From Pseudomonadota bacterium (GTDB lineage: Bacteria > Pseudomonadota > Gammaproteobacteria > Burkholderiales > Burkholderiaceae_C), in NCBI GenBank assembly GCA_018241405.1, contig JAFEDY010000022.1:124001-188000 (forward strand): DNA of 64,000 nt. The letters are read 5' to 3'. The notes beneath the pieces were generated by a model that made no database searches, had not been told where the DNA came from, and was given only the letters and a program-made list of their open reading frames with translations. The translations under genes and the position numbers were made by a program. The first letter of the stretch is position 1; each line of letters begins with the position of its first letter. Below are positions 45,810 through 54,691 of the stretch, piece after piece.

Positions 45810-46589
45810 TCAGTGCCCGATGTAGTGGGGCTTGCGCTTCTCGGCGAAGGCACGCGGACCTTCCTGCGCATCCTCGGATGCGAAGACGCGTGCCGACATC
45901 GTCTTCTCGAGTACGAAGGCGGGTTCGTTGTTGAGCGCGCGCAGCGCGATTTCCTTGGCGGTGCGTACCGCCAGCGGTCCGTTCTCGCAAATTCGCTGCG
46001 CATAGGCGAACGCCTCGTCCATGAGCTTGTCCGCCGGCACGACCTTGTTGATCAGCCCGACCTCGTAGGCGCGTTGCGCGTCGATCGTGTTACCGGTGAG
46101 CAGCAGTTCCATCGCGATCGCCCATGGGATCTGCTGCGGCAAACGGATATGCGATCCACCTGCGGGCACGACAGCCCAGCGGACCTCGGCGAGACCGAAC
46201 TTTGCAGTATCGACCGCGATGCGGATGTCGGTGCCGAGCATGAACTCCAGCCCGCCCGCAACACACATGCCGTTGATGGCGGTGATGATGGGCTTGAAGT
46301 TGCGTTGGAAGGGGCGCTTGGCCGGATCCTCGTAGCCAAGCGCATCGCCATCATTGAGGGCGGGCAGCGCCGCCTTCATATCCAGACCGGTGCAGAACGA
46401 CCTGTTCCCAGCCCCGGTGAAAATCGCGACGCGCAGCGCCGGGTCCGCTTCGAAGTCGTTGAAGGCTGCCTCCAGGCCGATCAACATATCCTTGGTAAGC
46501 GAGTTCATTGCGTCGGGGCGATTCATGGTGATGATCGCGATCGAACCGCGCTTTTCGTACACCACACTTTCGGGCAAATTCAGTTCCAT
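45810..46589 (-). CDS. enoyl-CoA hydratase, copy 2 (classical glutamate pair)
   Basis: 259 residues from the ATG at 46589, preceded by AGGAGACGAG; the longer frame to 46676 is unlikely. Crotonase fold with oxyanion hole GNRSFCTGLDMK and GMCVAGGLEFMLG. Both hydratase glutamates are in place: FGLAEVRWAVVPAGG and IAMELLLTG. So a true enoyl-CoA hydratase is likely. Lies between the amidohydrolase and the DUF35/Ltp pair. Confidence 0.88.
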   Translation of the reverse strand: MELNLPESVVYEKRGSIAIITMNRPDAMNSLTKDMLIGLEAAFNDFEADPALRVAIFTGAGNRSFCTGLDMKAALPALNDGDALGYEDPAKRPFQRNFKPIITAINGMCVAGGLEFMLGTDIRIAVDTAKFGLAEVRWAVVPAGGSHIRLPQQIPWAIAMELLLTGNTIDAQRAYEVGLINKVVPADKLMDEAFAYAQRICENGPLAVRTAKEIALRALNNEPAFVLEKTMSARVFASEDAQEGPRAFAEKRKPHYIGH

Positions 46590-46651
46590 CTCGTCTCCTG
46601 TCGTCATCGTGTTGCGGGGCCGCGATCGGTGCGTGCGGCAACCCGCGGCTT

Positions 46652-47077
46652 TCAAACCCTCGACCGCCTGAAGCATGGCAGCCAGACGTTTTCCGTAACC
46701 TGTGTCAGGGAAAGCTCCACAGGCATGTCAATCTCGAGCGCCCCAGGGGCACAGTCGATCACCCGAGTGAGCAGGCGCACACCTTCGTCGAGCTCGACGA
46801 TCACCGGCGCAAAGGGTGCTTCGTCCGCAAAGGCCGGGTGCAGCGGGCGCACCACCTCGGTCCACGAGAAGACCTTGCCACGTCCGCTCACGCGCGACCA
46901 CGTCCAGTCGGATGATCCGCAGTGCGCGCACATCTCGCGCGGGACATGCCGATGGCGGCCACACCCCGCGCAACGCTGGATTCGCAATTCGCCCTGCGCG
47001 CACCACTGATAGAACTCGCCTGCGAGGCCGGTGCGCGCGGGAAGGGGTTTGCCATATCCCGCTGGTCGTTCGCTCAT
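46652..47077 (-). CDS. DUF35 OB-fold zinc-ribbon protein, second copy
   Basis: 141 residues: zinc ribbon CAGCG and CAHCG, then OB-fold GKVFSWTEVVRPLHPAF and APVIVELDEGVRLLTRVID. Located just downstream (21 bp) of the second Ltp gene, mirroring the pair at 21.5-23.1 kb. Expected to form a complex with that Ltp protein and contribute CoA binding. Confidence 0.87.
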   Translation of the reverse strand: MSERPAGYGKPLPARTGLAGEFYQWCAQGELRIQRCAGCGRHRHVPREMCAHCGSSDWTWSRVSGRGKVFSWTEVVRPLHPAFADEAPFAPVIVELDEGVRLLTRVIDCAPGALEIDMPVELSLTQVTENVWLPCFRRSRV

Positions 47078-47097
47078 TTGGTATTTCCCTCCCGTAT

Positions 47098-48261
47098 TCA
47101 GCGGCGCAGGACGGCGATGCTTCCGTCGCCAAAATCGCCCCAGCCTGTCACGACGCCAATCTCTGCGTCGGGCACCTGGCGTGCATCGGCCTCGCCGCGC
47201 AGTTGGCGCACTGCCTCGACGACATGGCCAATGCCAAGCACGTGCGCTTGCGAGAGCAGGCCGCCATGGGTATTCACAGGCAAGCGCCCGCCAAGCTCGA
47301 TGCCGCCGTTCTCGACGAAGGCACCACCCTCGCCGCGCGCGCAGAACCCGGCTTCCTCGAGCTGCTGGATGACCTCAAAGGTGAAGCAGTCGTAGATCTG
47401 TGCGAAATCCGCATCCTGCGGCGTAACGCCCGCCATGCGAAAGGCCTCGGGCGCCGCGGTGGTGAGCCCGATGCGATGAAAGTCTGGACGACCGCAGATC
47501 TCGTCGGCCGGATAGGGCTGGCTCGCCGCCGCACCCATGATGAAGACAGAGCGCTGCCGCAGATCACGCGCACGCTCGGCGCTGGTCACGATGAATGCGG
47601 CCGCGCCATCGGTCTCGAGGCTGCAGTCGAACAGGCGGTAGGGCGACGAAATCATCGGTGAGGCGAGGTACTGCGCCATATCGAGCGGCTTGCCGTACAT
47701 CACCGCGGCCGGATTGAGCTGCGCGTGGCGACGCATCGCAATGGCCACTGCGCCGAGCTGTTTCTCGGTAGTGCCGAACTCGTGCATATGTCGGCGCGCC
47801 ATCAGCGCGTACCACTGCGGTGGTGCCGTCAGCCCGAAGGGAAGGTAGAAGTCGCGTGCAATCGCTCCGCCCGGAATGGAATCCACGTCGTTGGCAGCCG
47901 TGTCGCGCACACGCGCACCCGAGTAGCCGTTCCAGCCACCCGGCACCAGCACATGCTCAGCCACCCCTGTAGCGACCGCCATCGCCGCCGTGCGCAGAGA
48001 GCCAACCGGCGCTGCCCCTCCCATGTGCAGGGTCGCGGCAAAGCGTAGATTGGTGCAACCGAGCTCGGCCGCGAGCGCCTCCGCCTTGCCGACATTCGGA
48101 AACGGCATGATGCCGTCGATGTCCGTCGGCCTCAGGCCCGCATCCTCAATCGCCGCCTTTGCTGCTTTGAGCTGGATGCCCATCTCCGAAAGCCCGGAGC
48201 CGGGTTTGCGGCAGAATGGGGTTTCACCGATTCCGACGATGCAAGCCTTGTCGCGCAGCAT
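47098..48261 (-). CDS. lipid-transfer-protein aldolase-like thiolase homologue, second copy
   Basis: 387 residues of the SCP2-thiolase branch. No cysteine occupies the thiolase nucleophile position: the segment reads RFAATLHMGGAAPVGSL. The C-terminal half has YDCFTFEVIQQLEEAGFC and NTHGGLLSQAHVLGIG, which match Ltp2-type proteins. Ltp2-type retro-aldolases use tyrosines rather than a cysteine to split beta-hydroxyacyl-CoA, which fits the missing Cys. Forms a pair with the DUF35 gene at 46652. Confidence 0.83.
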   Translation of the reverse strand: MLRDKACIVGIGETPFCRKPGSGLSEMGIQLKAAKAAIEDAGLRPTDIDGIMPFPNVGKAEALAAELGCTNLRFAATLHMGGAAPVGSLRTAAMAVATGVAEHVLVPGGWNGYSGARVRDTAANDVDSIPGGAIARDFYLPFGLTAPPQWYALMARRHMHEFGTTEKQLGAVAIAMRRHAQLNPAAVMYGKPLDMAQYLASPMISSPYRLFDCSLETDGAAAFIVTSAERARDLRQRSVFIMGAAASQPYPADEICGRPDFHRIGLTTAAPEAFRMAGVTPQDADFAQIYDCFTFEVIQQLEEAGFCARGEGGAFVENGGIELGGRLPVNTHGGLLSQAHVLGIGHVVEAVRQLRGEADARQVPDAEIGVVTGWGDFGDGSIAVLRR

Positions 48262-48264
48262 GGC

Positions 48265-49194
48265 TCAGCCCCCCACCACCGCGGGCGGATGCTCGGCCTG
48301 GTAGGCATCGAGCAGCCCCTGCCGCGCGCCGGCCTCGCGCTCGCGCAACGCCCAGAACCCAGGTTTGCGCTTGGCGAGGAAGGCCGCGCCCCCCTCCTTG
48401 CCCTCGGGCATGTCGAACCAATCAGGGTACATCGCCGCCGAGGTCACGCAGGACTCGCGGTAGCCTTCCATCTCCTGATCGAATGCAGCCTTGAGCACCT
48501 CGAGGCAGCCGGGGCTCTTTTCGAGCAGTTCAACGCACCAGCGATCCACCTCGGCCTCTAGTTCGTCGAGTGGCACCACAGTATTCACCAACCCCATATC
48601 GAGCGCCTGCTCAGCCTTGTACTTGCGGCACAGCATCCACATCTCGCGCGCCTTCTTGGCGCCTATCACCTTGGTCAGATAGGGCACGAAGAAGCCGTCC
48701 GCAGGCGAGGACACCTTTGGACCAGCCTGGCCGAACACAGCGTTGTCGGCGGCAATGGTGAAGTCGCAGCAGTAGGCCATGTGGTTGTGTCCGGCGATGC
48801 AGTAACCCTGTACCTGAGCTATCACCGGCTTGCGCGACAGGCGAATCAGGCGGTTGTGCGGATAGCGGTTGTAGAAGGCTTCGCGCAGGCCCCAGCGCTC
48901 CCATTCCACATCCCCACCTGCACCGAAATGCTTGCCCTTTCCCGCCACTACGATGACCCCGACCATCGGGTCGTGGTTGGCATCGTAGAAGGCTCGGAAC
49001 ATCTCATCGACCGTCGCCAGCGTGAGCGTGTTCATCTTGTCCGGCTTGTTGAGCGAGACGCGGGCAATGCGCCCTCCGCTCGCCAGGTGCTGCTTCTTCT
49101 CGTAGATGATCTCGGCAAAGTCATCCATGCCTTCGCCATCCACCTGCTCCCAGGCGCCCCACTCGGTTGCGCCACATTCGTCGGTCACGCTCAT
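48265..49194 (-). CDS. crotonase, MenB/BadI-like (possible alicyclic ring-opening hydrolase)
   Basis: 309 residues from the ATG at 49194 (AAAGAG upstream; an ATG 15 bp earlier is also possible). The sequence GKGKHFGAGGDVEWE, VFGQAGPKVSSPADGFFVPYL, AKKAREMWMLCRKYKAEQAL and DMGLVNTVVPLDELEAEVDR follows the MenB (naphthoyl-CoA synthase) pattern. BadI, which opens 2-ketocyclohexanecarboxyl-CoA, belongs to this branch. In a cluster without menaquinone genes, ring opening is the better guess. Ends 4 bp before ltp2 starts. Confidence 0.85.
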   Translation of the reverse strand: MSVTDECGATEWGAWEQVDGEGMDDFAEIIYEKKQHLASGGRIARVSLNKPDKMNTLTLATVDEMFRAFYDANHDPMVGVIVVAGKGKHFGAGGDVEWERWGLREAFYNRYPHNRLIRLSRKPVIAQVQGYCIAGHNHMAYCCDFTIAADNAVFGQAGPKVSSPADGFFVPYLTKVIGAKKAREMWMLCRKYKAEQALDMGLVNTVVPLDELEAEVDRWCVELLEKSPGCLEVLKAAFDQEMEGYRESCVTSAAMYPDWFDMPEGKEGGAAFLAKRKPGFWALREREAGARQGLLDAYQAEHPPAVVGG

Positions 49195-49246
49195 TGCTCG
49201 CTCTTTCATTCTCTTGCTAAGACGTCCACTGCTGCGCGCGACACCT

Positions 49247-50455
49247 TCAGGGAATCGCACCCTTGGCCTTCATTGCCTCGATCTCGCCCCACTCGTAGCC
49301 GAGCAGTTCCATCATCACCAGCTCAGTGTCCTGACCGAGCTGAGGCCCGAGGTGGTGCACCTCGCCTGGCGTTTTCGACAGGGTGACGGGCAGTCCACGG
49401 ATGTCGACCTCGCGCTGCACCTCCTCGCACCAAGCCTTCATGAAGTAGTTGTTGCGCCAGGCCTGCTCGTCGCGGATGACGTCGGCGAGGTTATTCACCG
49501 GGCTCGCCACCAATCCTTCGCGGTGGAACGCATCCATCAGGGTCTGGTGATCGTGGCATAGGGCATGCGCTTCGATGACCTCGATCAGCGCTTCGTTGTG
49601 CTCGCGGCGGCCTGCTGCACTCGCAAAACGCGAATCAGTGGCCAGCTGTCTATCGCCGAGCGCACGGCAAAGCGCGGCCCAGCGTCCATCCTCGTTCGGC
49701 TCGCATAGATAAACCCACTTGCCCAAGGACGGATACAGGTTCCATAGCGGGTTCTCCACCTGCTTGCGCGATTGCTGCAGCGCCGCGGATTCGTTACCGG
49801 CCAGGAAGGACTGCAGGAAAGGCGCGGCCAGGAACAGCTGCGCCCCATACAGAGAGGCGTCCAGGCACTGGCCGCGCCCGGTGCGCTTGCGCTGATAGAG
49901 CGCAAGCACGATACCAAGTGCCGACATGATTCCACCATAGGCGTCGCCCGATCCCATTCCGAGGTAGATCGGCGGCTCACCTGGCTCGCCAAGGCGAGCC
50001 ATGATCCCGGTGAGCGCTTGCACTGTCATGTCGAAGGATGGCTTCGATACATCGCCCTTGCGACCGTAGCCAGTATTGGTCGCATAGATGATGTCCGGCT
50101 TGATCGACTTGAGCTTCTCGTACGACAACCCCCAGCTTTCGAGCAGGGAGGGTGCGAGATTCGACAGGAATACGTCGGATTCGACTACCAAGCGGTACAT
50201 GATCTCGCGCCCGCCCTCAGTCTTGAGGTCGAGCGCGACACTCTTCTTATTGCGATTGATGACCAGGAAGTACTGGTTCCAGTCACCTATCTCGAGCGAC
50301 TTGATCGAGCGCACGCCACGCGCCTGGTCGCCACCCTGGGGGCGTTCGATCTTGATCACCTCGGCACCGAAGTCGGCCAGGTACTGTGCCGAAACCGGCC
50401 CCTGGAACCAGACCGTCAGGTCGAGGACGCGTATGCCTTCCAGCGCTCTTGCCAC
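49247..50455 (-). CDS. class III CoA-transferase, copy 5 (second of a pair)
   Basis: 402 residues. VLDLTVWFQGPVSAQYLADFGAEVIKIERPQGGDQ (core VLDLTVWFQGPVSAQYLADF) and later NRNKKSVALDLKTEGGREIM, ATNTGYGRKGD. The preceding gene on the same strand is another class III transferase (22-bp gap), so this is the second adjacent pair of the island. Likely half of a hetero-oligomer. Confidence 0.88.
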   Translation of the reverse strand: MARALEGIRVLDLTVWFQGPVSAQYLADFGAEVIKIERPQGGDQARGVRSIKSLEIGDWNQYFLVINRNKKSVALDLKTEGGREIMYRLVVESDVFLSNLAPSLLESWGLSYEKLKSIKPDIIYATNTGYGRKGDVSKPSFDMTVQALTGIMARLGEPGEPPIYLGMGSGDAYGGIMSALGIVLALYQRKRTGRGQCLDASLYGAQLFLAAPFLQSFLAGNESAALQQSRKQVENPLWNLYPSLGKWVYLCEPNEDGRWAALCRALGDRQLATDSRFASAAGRREHNEALIEVIEAHALCHDHQTLMDAFHREGLVASPVNNLADVIRDEQAWRNNYFMKAWCEEVQREVDIRGLPVTLSKTPGEVHHLGPQLGQDTELVMMELLGYEWGEIEAMKAKGAIP

Positions 50456-50476
50456 GTCAGCCTCCTTTGTGTGCCC

Positions 50477-51658
50477 TCATGCCACCACACCTGCGCGTCG
50501 GCAGGCATGGACAGCGTCTTCCGAATAGCCGAGCAGGTCGCGCAGGATCTGCGACGAGTGCTGGCCGATACAAGGCGCTAGCGCGTCGAGGCGCGCAGTG
50601 CCTTCGCTCAGAAAGATCGGAAATCCCAGGCTCTTCACTGCGCCGAAGCTGGGGTGCTCAAGCTCCAGGATGTAGCGGTTCGCCAGCGCTTGCGGATCGG
50701 AAGCCGGGAAATCGAAACGTTCGATGACGTCGGCTGACATCTGCTTCTCCAAAAACACCTGGCGCCAGTGCGCGCCGGGCTGTGTCGCAAATGCCGCCTC
50801 GAGCGCATGGATGAGCTCGATCCGGTTCATCTCGGTGCGCTTGTCGTGTGTGTCGAAACGCGGATCGTCTTCAGCCAAACCGACCGCAGTCGAGAATATC
50901 GGCCACCAGCGGTCGGTATCGGGCATGGTGAGTGTGACCCAGCGCCCGTCGGCACTCGGATACAAGGCGCCCGACATCGGGTTGGAGACGTCCAGGCGCG
51001 AGATCGGATTGAGCAGCCGATCACCCTTGCCGATGGCCAGGAAGGCCTGGATATCGAGTGCCGCGCCGTACATGTTGGCGCCGAACAGTGACACATCCAC
51101 CGCCTGCCCCTCGCCGGAATCGGCACGGTGCAACAGCGCAGTGACCACGCCGAAGGCGAGCATCGCGCTGGAGTGCATAGCCCCCGCACCGGTGAATACG
51201 GGCGGCTGTCCGGGCTGCGGCAGGATCGGCATTATCCCAGTGCGTGCGGCGGCCAGCTCGTCGATTGCCGGCAGTTCGCAGTCCGGCCCGACAGGCCCGA
51301 AACCCGACAGACGCCCGAACACGATGTCCGGGCGCAAGGCGCACGCCCGCTCGTAGTCGATGGCGAGTGCTTTCAGCTCGGCCGCGCTCCAGTCCGTCAC
51401 CACGACATCTGCCTTAGCAATCAGTTCGCGTAGCACGCTGACGCCTCGATCCCCATTCAGATCAAGGGCGATGCTCTCTTTGTTGCGGTGAGTGAGGTCG
51501 GCTTGGTAATTCCAGCCCTGCGCCGTACGCACGGTTGGCGCAAGGCTATCGACACGGATGACGCGGGCGCCGAAATCGGCAAGGAAAGCCGCACTCAGCG
51601 AGGCGCAGAACAGGCTTGTGAGGTCGATCACGACCACATCTTCGAGCGGACGACTCAT
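50477..51658 (-). CDS. class III CoA-transferase, copy 6 (first of a pair)
   Basis: 393 residues. VIDLTSLFCASLSAAFLADFGARVIRVDS, then THRNKESIALDLNGDRGVSVL and FGRLSGFGPVGPDC show a class III transferase. The start has an unusual CASLSA instead of the AGPxxA of most members, suggesting it is the divergent subunit of the pair. First gene of the minus-strand run. Confidence 0.86.
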   Translation of the reverse strand: MSRPLEDVVVIDLTSLFCASLSAAFLADFGARVIRVDSLAPTVRTAQGWNYQADLTHRNKESIALDLNGDRGVSVLRELIAKADVVVTDWSAAELKALAIDYERACALRPDIVFGRLSGFGPVGPDCELPAIDELAAARTGIMPILPQPGQPPVFTGAGAMHSSAMLAFGVVTALLHRADSGEGQAVDVSLFGANMYGAALDIQAFLAIGKGDRLLNPISRLDVSNPMSGALYPSADGRWVTLTMPDTDRWWPIFSTAVGLAEDDPRFDTHDKRTEMNRIELIHALEAAFATQPGAHWRQVFLEKQMSADVIERFDFPASDPQALANRYILELEHPSFGAVKSLGFPIFLSEGTARLDALAPCIGQHSSQILRDLLGYSEDAVHACRRAGVVA

Positions 51659-51790
51659 CTCTCATACCTCGTTCGGTTCGGAGCATTCAGGCCACTGCAC
51701 AAGCTGGCGGCATCCGAGCTCAACCGGCAGCCATGCGATCACCCGCAGGAACCATCGACTCACCCACAACTTGCAATGTTCGAATCGAGT

Positions 51791-52150
51791 TTAGTGATCC
51801 GACGCCAGCGAGTGGCTCCGGTATTGGCTCAATCGCGGCCGTAGAAACATCAAAAGCGGCCGCCGCGGAAAGGCCCAGTCGCGGGGCTCGTCAAACCATC
51901 GATGGGAATGGGCGTTGCGGGCGAATTCGTAGATCTGTCGGCGCTCTTCAAGCAGGGCTTGATCTTCGCCCGAATATCGCTGGTTTGGGGTCTCGAAGCC
52001 GGTGGTGCTGTGGCGATGCTGGTCGTTGCACCAATGCATCAGCTCACCCGCCCAGCGGCGCACCGAGAGCGGGCCTTCAAACCAAGACCGAGCAAGGTAC
52101 GAACTCGGCCTTCATCTAGGCCGTCACGCCTCCGCTCCAGATGCTGATAT
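51791..52150 (-). pseudogene. IS3-family transposase C-terminal remnant
   Basis: In the minus frame ending at 51791 the sequence GELMHWCNDQHRHSTTGFET and PNQRYSGEDQALLEERRQIYEFARNAH is the C-terminal end of an IS3-type integrase core, including the HRHS segment. The upstream part (to about 52150) continues in shifted frames without the DDE residues. It sits next to a truncated xdhC-like gene, which it may have broken. Confidence 0.7.
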
Positions 52151-52380
52151 TCGGTGCAGGCCAAAACGTCGTGCCGCAGGTTTCGTTCGGCAATAAACTC
52201 GGCTGGCGCACGCAGGTTTTGTACTGCGCATGGCGGGTTCGGTGCGCGCGAGCGGTTCATGGCGGACGAGGCGGTTCACATCGGCTCGGCGAGCGATGCG
52301 ATCCCGCCCCTGCAGCCGGATAGCATGGCGTCGTACTGTTGATGTCACACAACTTTCCTCACGGCGTTGAGGCATTCTGA

Positions 52381-52761
52381 CCGCTGGCACCCGCGCGTCC
52401 GAGCTTCATCAGACTGTTCGGGCCACATCACCGCGCCCAGCGCCTGATCGAGGAAGTGGAAGCGCTCGGAACACCTATCGACGATGCGCTGCGAAACAAC
52501 ATCTTCGATTTGGTCGGGCTGGATATCGGCGCCGATACCCTCGCCGAGGTGGCACTCGCTATTAGCGCTGAAATCCAGGCCCTGATCCAGGGCCGGCATG
52601 GCGGACATGCCCGCCTACGCACTGCCCTGCTGCACACCGACGCCATCGCTCCAAAGGCAGACGCCAATGCGCTTAGTGGGCCAGCCTGGTCTATGGCTTT
52701 GCAGCCTCAAGCCGGGCTGACCGGCATGAGGATCCTCAAGCTCAATCCACCCGAGCGATGA
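52381..52761 (+). pseudogene. C-terminal fragment of an XdhC/CoxF-family molybdenum-cofactor insertion factor
   Basis: An open stretch of 126 codons without its own proper start reads FIRLFGPHHRAQRLIEEVEA then LVGLDIGADTLAEVALAISAEIQALIQGRHGG, which is the conserved C-terminus of XdhC/CoxI-type proteins (consensus VGLDIGAxTPEEIAxSIxAEI). XdhC delivers the modified molybdenum cofactor to enzymes like the one at 34981-38811. The N-terminal part is gone; an in-frame stop lies at 52378-52380 and the IS3 scar lies before it. It overlaps the 3' end of the convergent LLM gene by 20 bp. Confidence 0.7.
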
Positions 52762-53614
52762 CCTCGTCGCCAAAGCGACGAATGGCATCGAGCCGTGCGG
52801 TCTTGTCCTCAGGATCACAGCCCAGATCCCACGGAATCAGTCCCGCATGCGTCAATCCAATGTCACGTAGGCGACGAAAATCATCCAGCGTTCGCGCACT
52901 GAAATCGATACCGTGGATCTCGTAGTCCACGCGATCCAGCGTTCCGTATTCGGCACGGTAACCATTGAGCTGCGAAATCAGCGACTTCAGGGTCTCCAGG
53001 TCGGTATTTGCCGAGGCCCAGCCGTCGCCGAGGCGCGCGGCGCGGCGCAAGGCCGGCTTGCTGTGCCCGCCCACCAGGATCGGCACCGGGTGCTCGGGTA
53101 CCGGGCGCATGCGCAGCGGCCCGAAATCGAAATGCCTGCCGTGATACTCGAAGAACTCACCGCCCATCGCCGCGCGCAGGATCTCGATACACTCGTCCAT
53201 AATCTCGCCGCGCTTGTCGAAGTTAACCCCGTTGTAGACGAAGTCCTCCTTCCACGGGCTTAGTCCTGCCCCTAGGCTGATCCGGCCACCCGACATGACC
53301 GCTAAAGAGGTCAACGACTTGGCCAGAATCAGGGGCTGACGGACTGGCACCTTGAGCACCCCGGGATAAAAGCGCAGACGCGTGGTCACCGCTGCCATGG
53401 AAGCCATCGCCACGAAGGGCTCGATAAACTCTGACTGCTCCAGGTAGCCGCGGATCGCATCCGTATCTGCATACGGGTAGTCCGATTCAGTCGCACGAGG
53501 ATAAAAAAGGCTGTCGGGCATGGAAAGGCTGTCCCAGCCGGCCTTTTCGGCTTCGCAGGCGATATCCATGTAGTGGCGATAGCTGGCGAAGCCGAGCTGC
53601 AGGACGAATTTCAT
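52742..53614 (-). CDS. LLM-class oxidoreductase, probably F420-dependent, copy 2
   Basis: 290 residues from the ATG at 53614 (CGGAG before it; the longer open frame upstream is noncoding). Same group as copy 1: FYPGVLKVPVRQPLILAKSL, MSGGRISLGAGLSPWKEDF, ILVGGHSKPALRRAARLGDG. The two copies are clearly distinct, so each probably serves a different step. It stands between the broken xdhC and an acyl-CoA dehydrogenase stump, on the same strand as the CoA-transferase run. Confidence 0.85.
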   Translation of the reverse strand: MKFVLQLGFASYRHYMDIACEAEKAGWDSLSMPDSLFYPRATESDYPYADTDAIRGYLEQSEFIEPFVAMASMAAVTTRLRFYPGVLKVPVRQPLILAKSLTSLAVMSGGRISLGAGLSPWKEDFVYNGVNFDKRGEIMDECIEILRAAMGGEFFEYHGRHFDFGPLRMRPVPEHPVPILVGGHSKPALRRAARLGDGWASANTDLETLKSLISQLNGYRAEYGTLDRVDYEIHGIDFSARTLDDFRRLRDIGLTHAGLIPWDLGCDPEDKTARLDAIRRFGDEVIARVD

Positions 53615-53646
53615 CGGGATACTCCGGTTGGAATGGCTGTGTGGCT

Positions 53647-53820
53647 TCAGCGTGGCATCTTCAATGCACCCTCGGAAATGATGTTGAGCTGAATTCCGTT
53701 GGTTCCGGCATAGATCTTGTCTGCGCACGAGAAGAAAAGCACCTGCTGCAGGCGCCTTACGGCAGGGTTCTGCTCTCCGGTGCGCAGATCCCCCTGCACA
53801 CTGATGACATCCATAGCGAG
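53647..53820 (-). pseudogene. acyl-CoA dehydrogenase C-terminal stump
   Basis: The minus strand between a stop at about 53821 and a TGA at 53647 encodes 57 residues ending in CADKIYAGTNGIQLNIISEG and ALKMPR, the unmistakable end of an acyl-CoA dehydrogenase. No start or upstream domains are present. The remaining gap to the next gene (53821-54005) shows no recognisable coding. Confidence 0.75.
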
Positions 53821-54005
53821 CTACCGGGGCGATTCTGCGTATTCCGAAACCTGCAGGCATCATCAATAGGGACTACGAGGGACAGCCAGCGGCTATTCAC
53901 GTTGATCGCCCAATGCAAGCGCTCCTTCATCCATGTGAATGATGCGGGGCACGCCCTCCCTTGTTAACGTACTCCCGACACTGATTAGAGGAAGAGGAGC
54001 TCGCC

Positions 54006-54644
54006 ATGGCCCTTGAGATCAAGGAAAGTTTCGAGGTCGCCGCACCGATCGATGAGGTGTGGGCCTTCATCAACAACCCAGAGAACGTAGTGGCCTGCAT
54101 GCCCGGGGCCAGCCTGAAGGAAATCGTCGACGCGAACCAGTTTATCGGTGCAGTCAAACTCAAGATAGGAGCGGTCAGCGCCCAGTACCAGGGCACGATC
54201 ACCTATGTCGACCGGGATGAACGGGCACATGTGGTCAAGATGCTCGCAGCCGGAAACGAACGCGGAGGAGGAACCGTGAGTGGAACGATTCTGACCCGGC
54301 TTGAGTCGCTCCGGTCGGGTCGCTCGACGCACATCGAGTGCGAATCGAGCATCGACCTCACAGGTAAGATCGTCCAGGTAGGTCGGGGCATGATCGAAGG
54401 CGTCTCTGCACAGATCATCAAGAAATACGTGGGCAATGTACGCAACCTCCTCGAGGTACCCGGCGACGCAGCGACAGAGGCGACACCGGATGCGGATACC
54501 GGTGCACCCTACGCGCAAGCCGCTACTAGTACCCCGATACCCCGACCGGTGAAAGAGGATTCGATCAATGTGGTCGCGGTCGTCTTCAAGGTCATGATGG
54601 ATCGCATTGCCGGCTATTTCCGTCGACTGTTCGGCCGCGCCTGA
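54006..54644 (+). CDS. CoxG-like SRPBCC protein with membrane tail
   Basis: 212 residues. The START/Bet v 1-like SRPBCC domain matches CoxG (carbon monoxide dehydrogenase subunit G family): SFEVAAPIDEVWAFINNPEN, VVACMPGASLKEIVD, KIGAVSAQYQGTITY. After a proline-rich linker the C-terminal VVFKVMMDRIAGYFRRLFGRA is an amphipathic helix, like the anchor that tethers molybdenum hydroxylases to the membrane. Probably anchors the enzyme at 34981-38811. Confidence 0.82.
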   Translation: MALEIKESFEVAAPIDEVWAFINNPENVVACMPGASLKEIVDANQFIGAVKLKIGAVSAQYQGTITYVDRDERAHVVKMLAAGNERGGGTVSGTILTRLESLRSGRSTHIECESSIDLTGKIVQVGRGMIEGVSAQIIKKYVGNVRNLLEVPGDAATEATPDADTGAPYAQAATSTPIPRPVKEDSINVVAVVFKVMMDRIAGYFRRLFGRA

Positions 54645-54691
54645 ATCGGACTGGACTGGCTGGAGCAACCCACCACACCGGAGCAGGTTCG

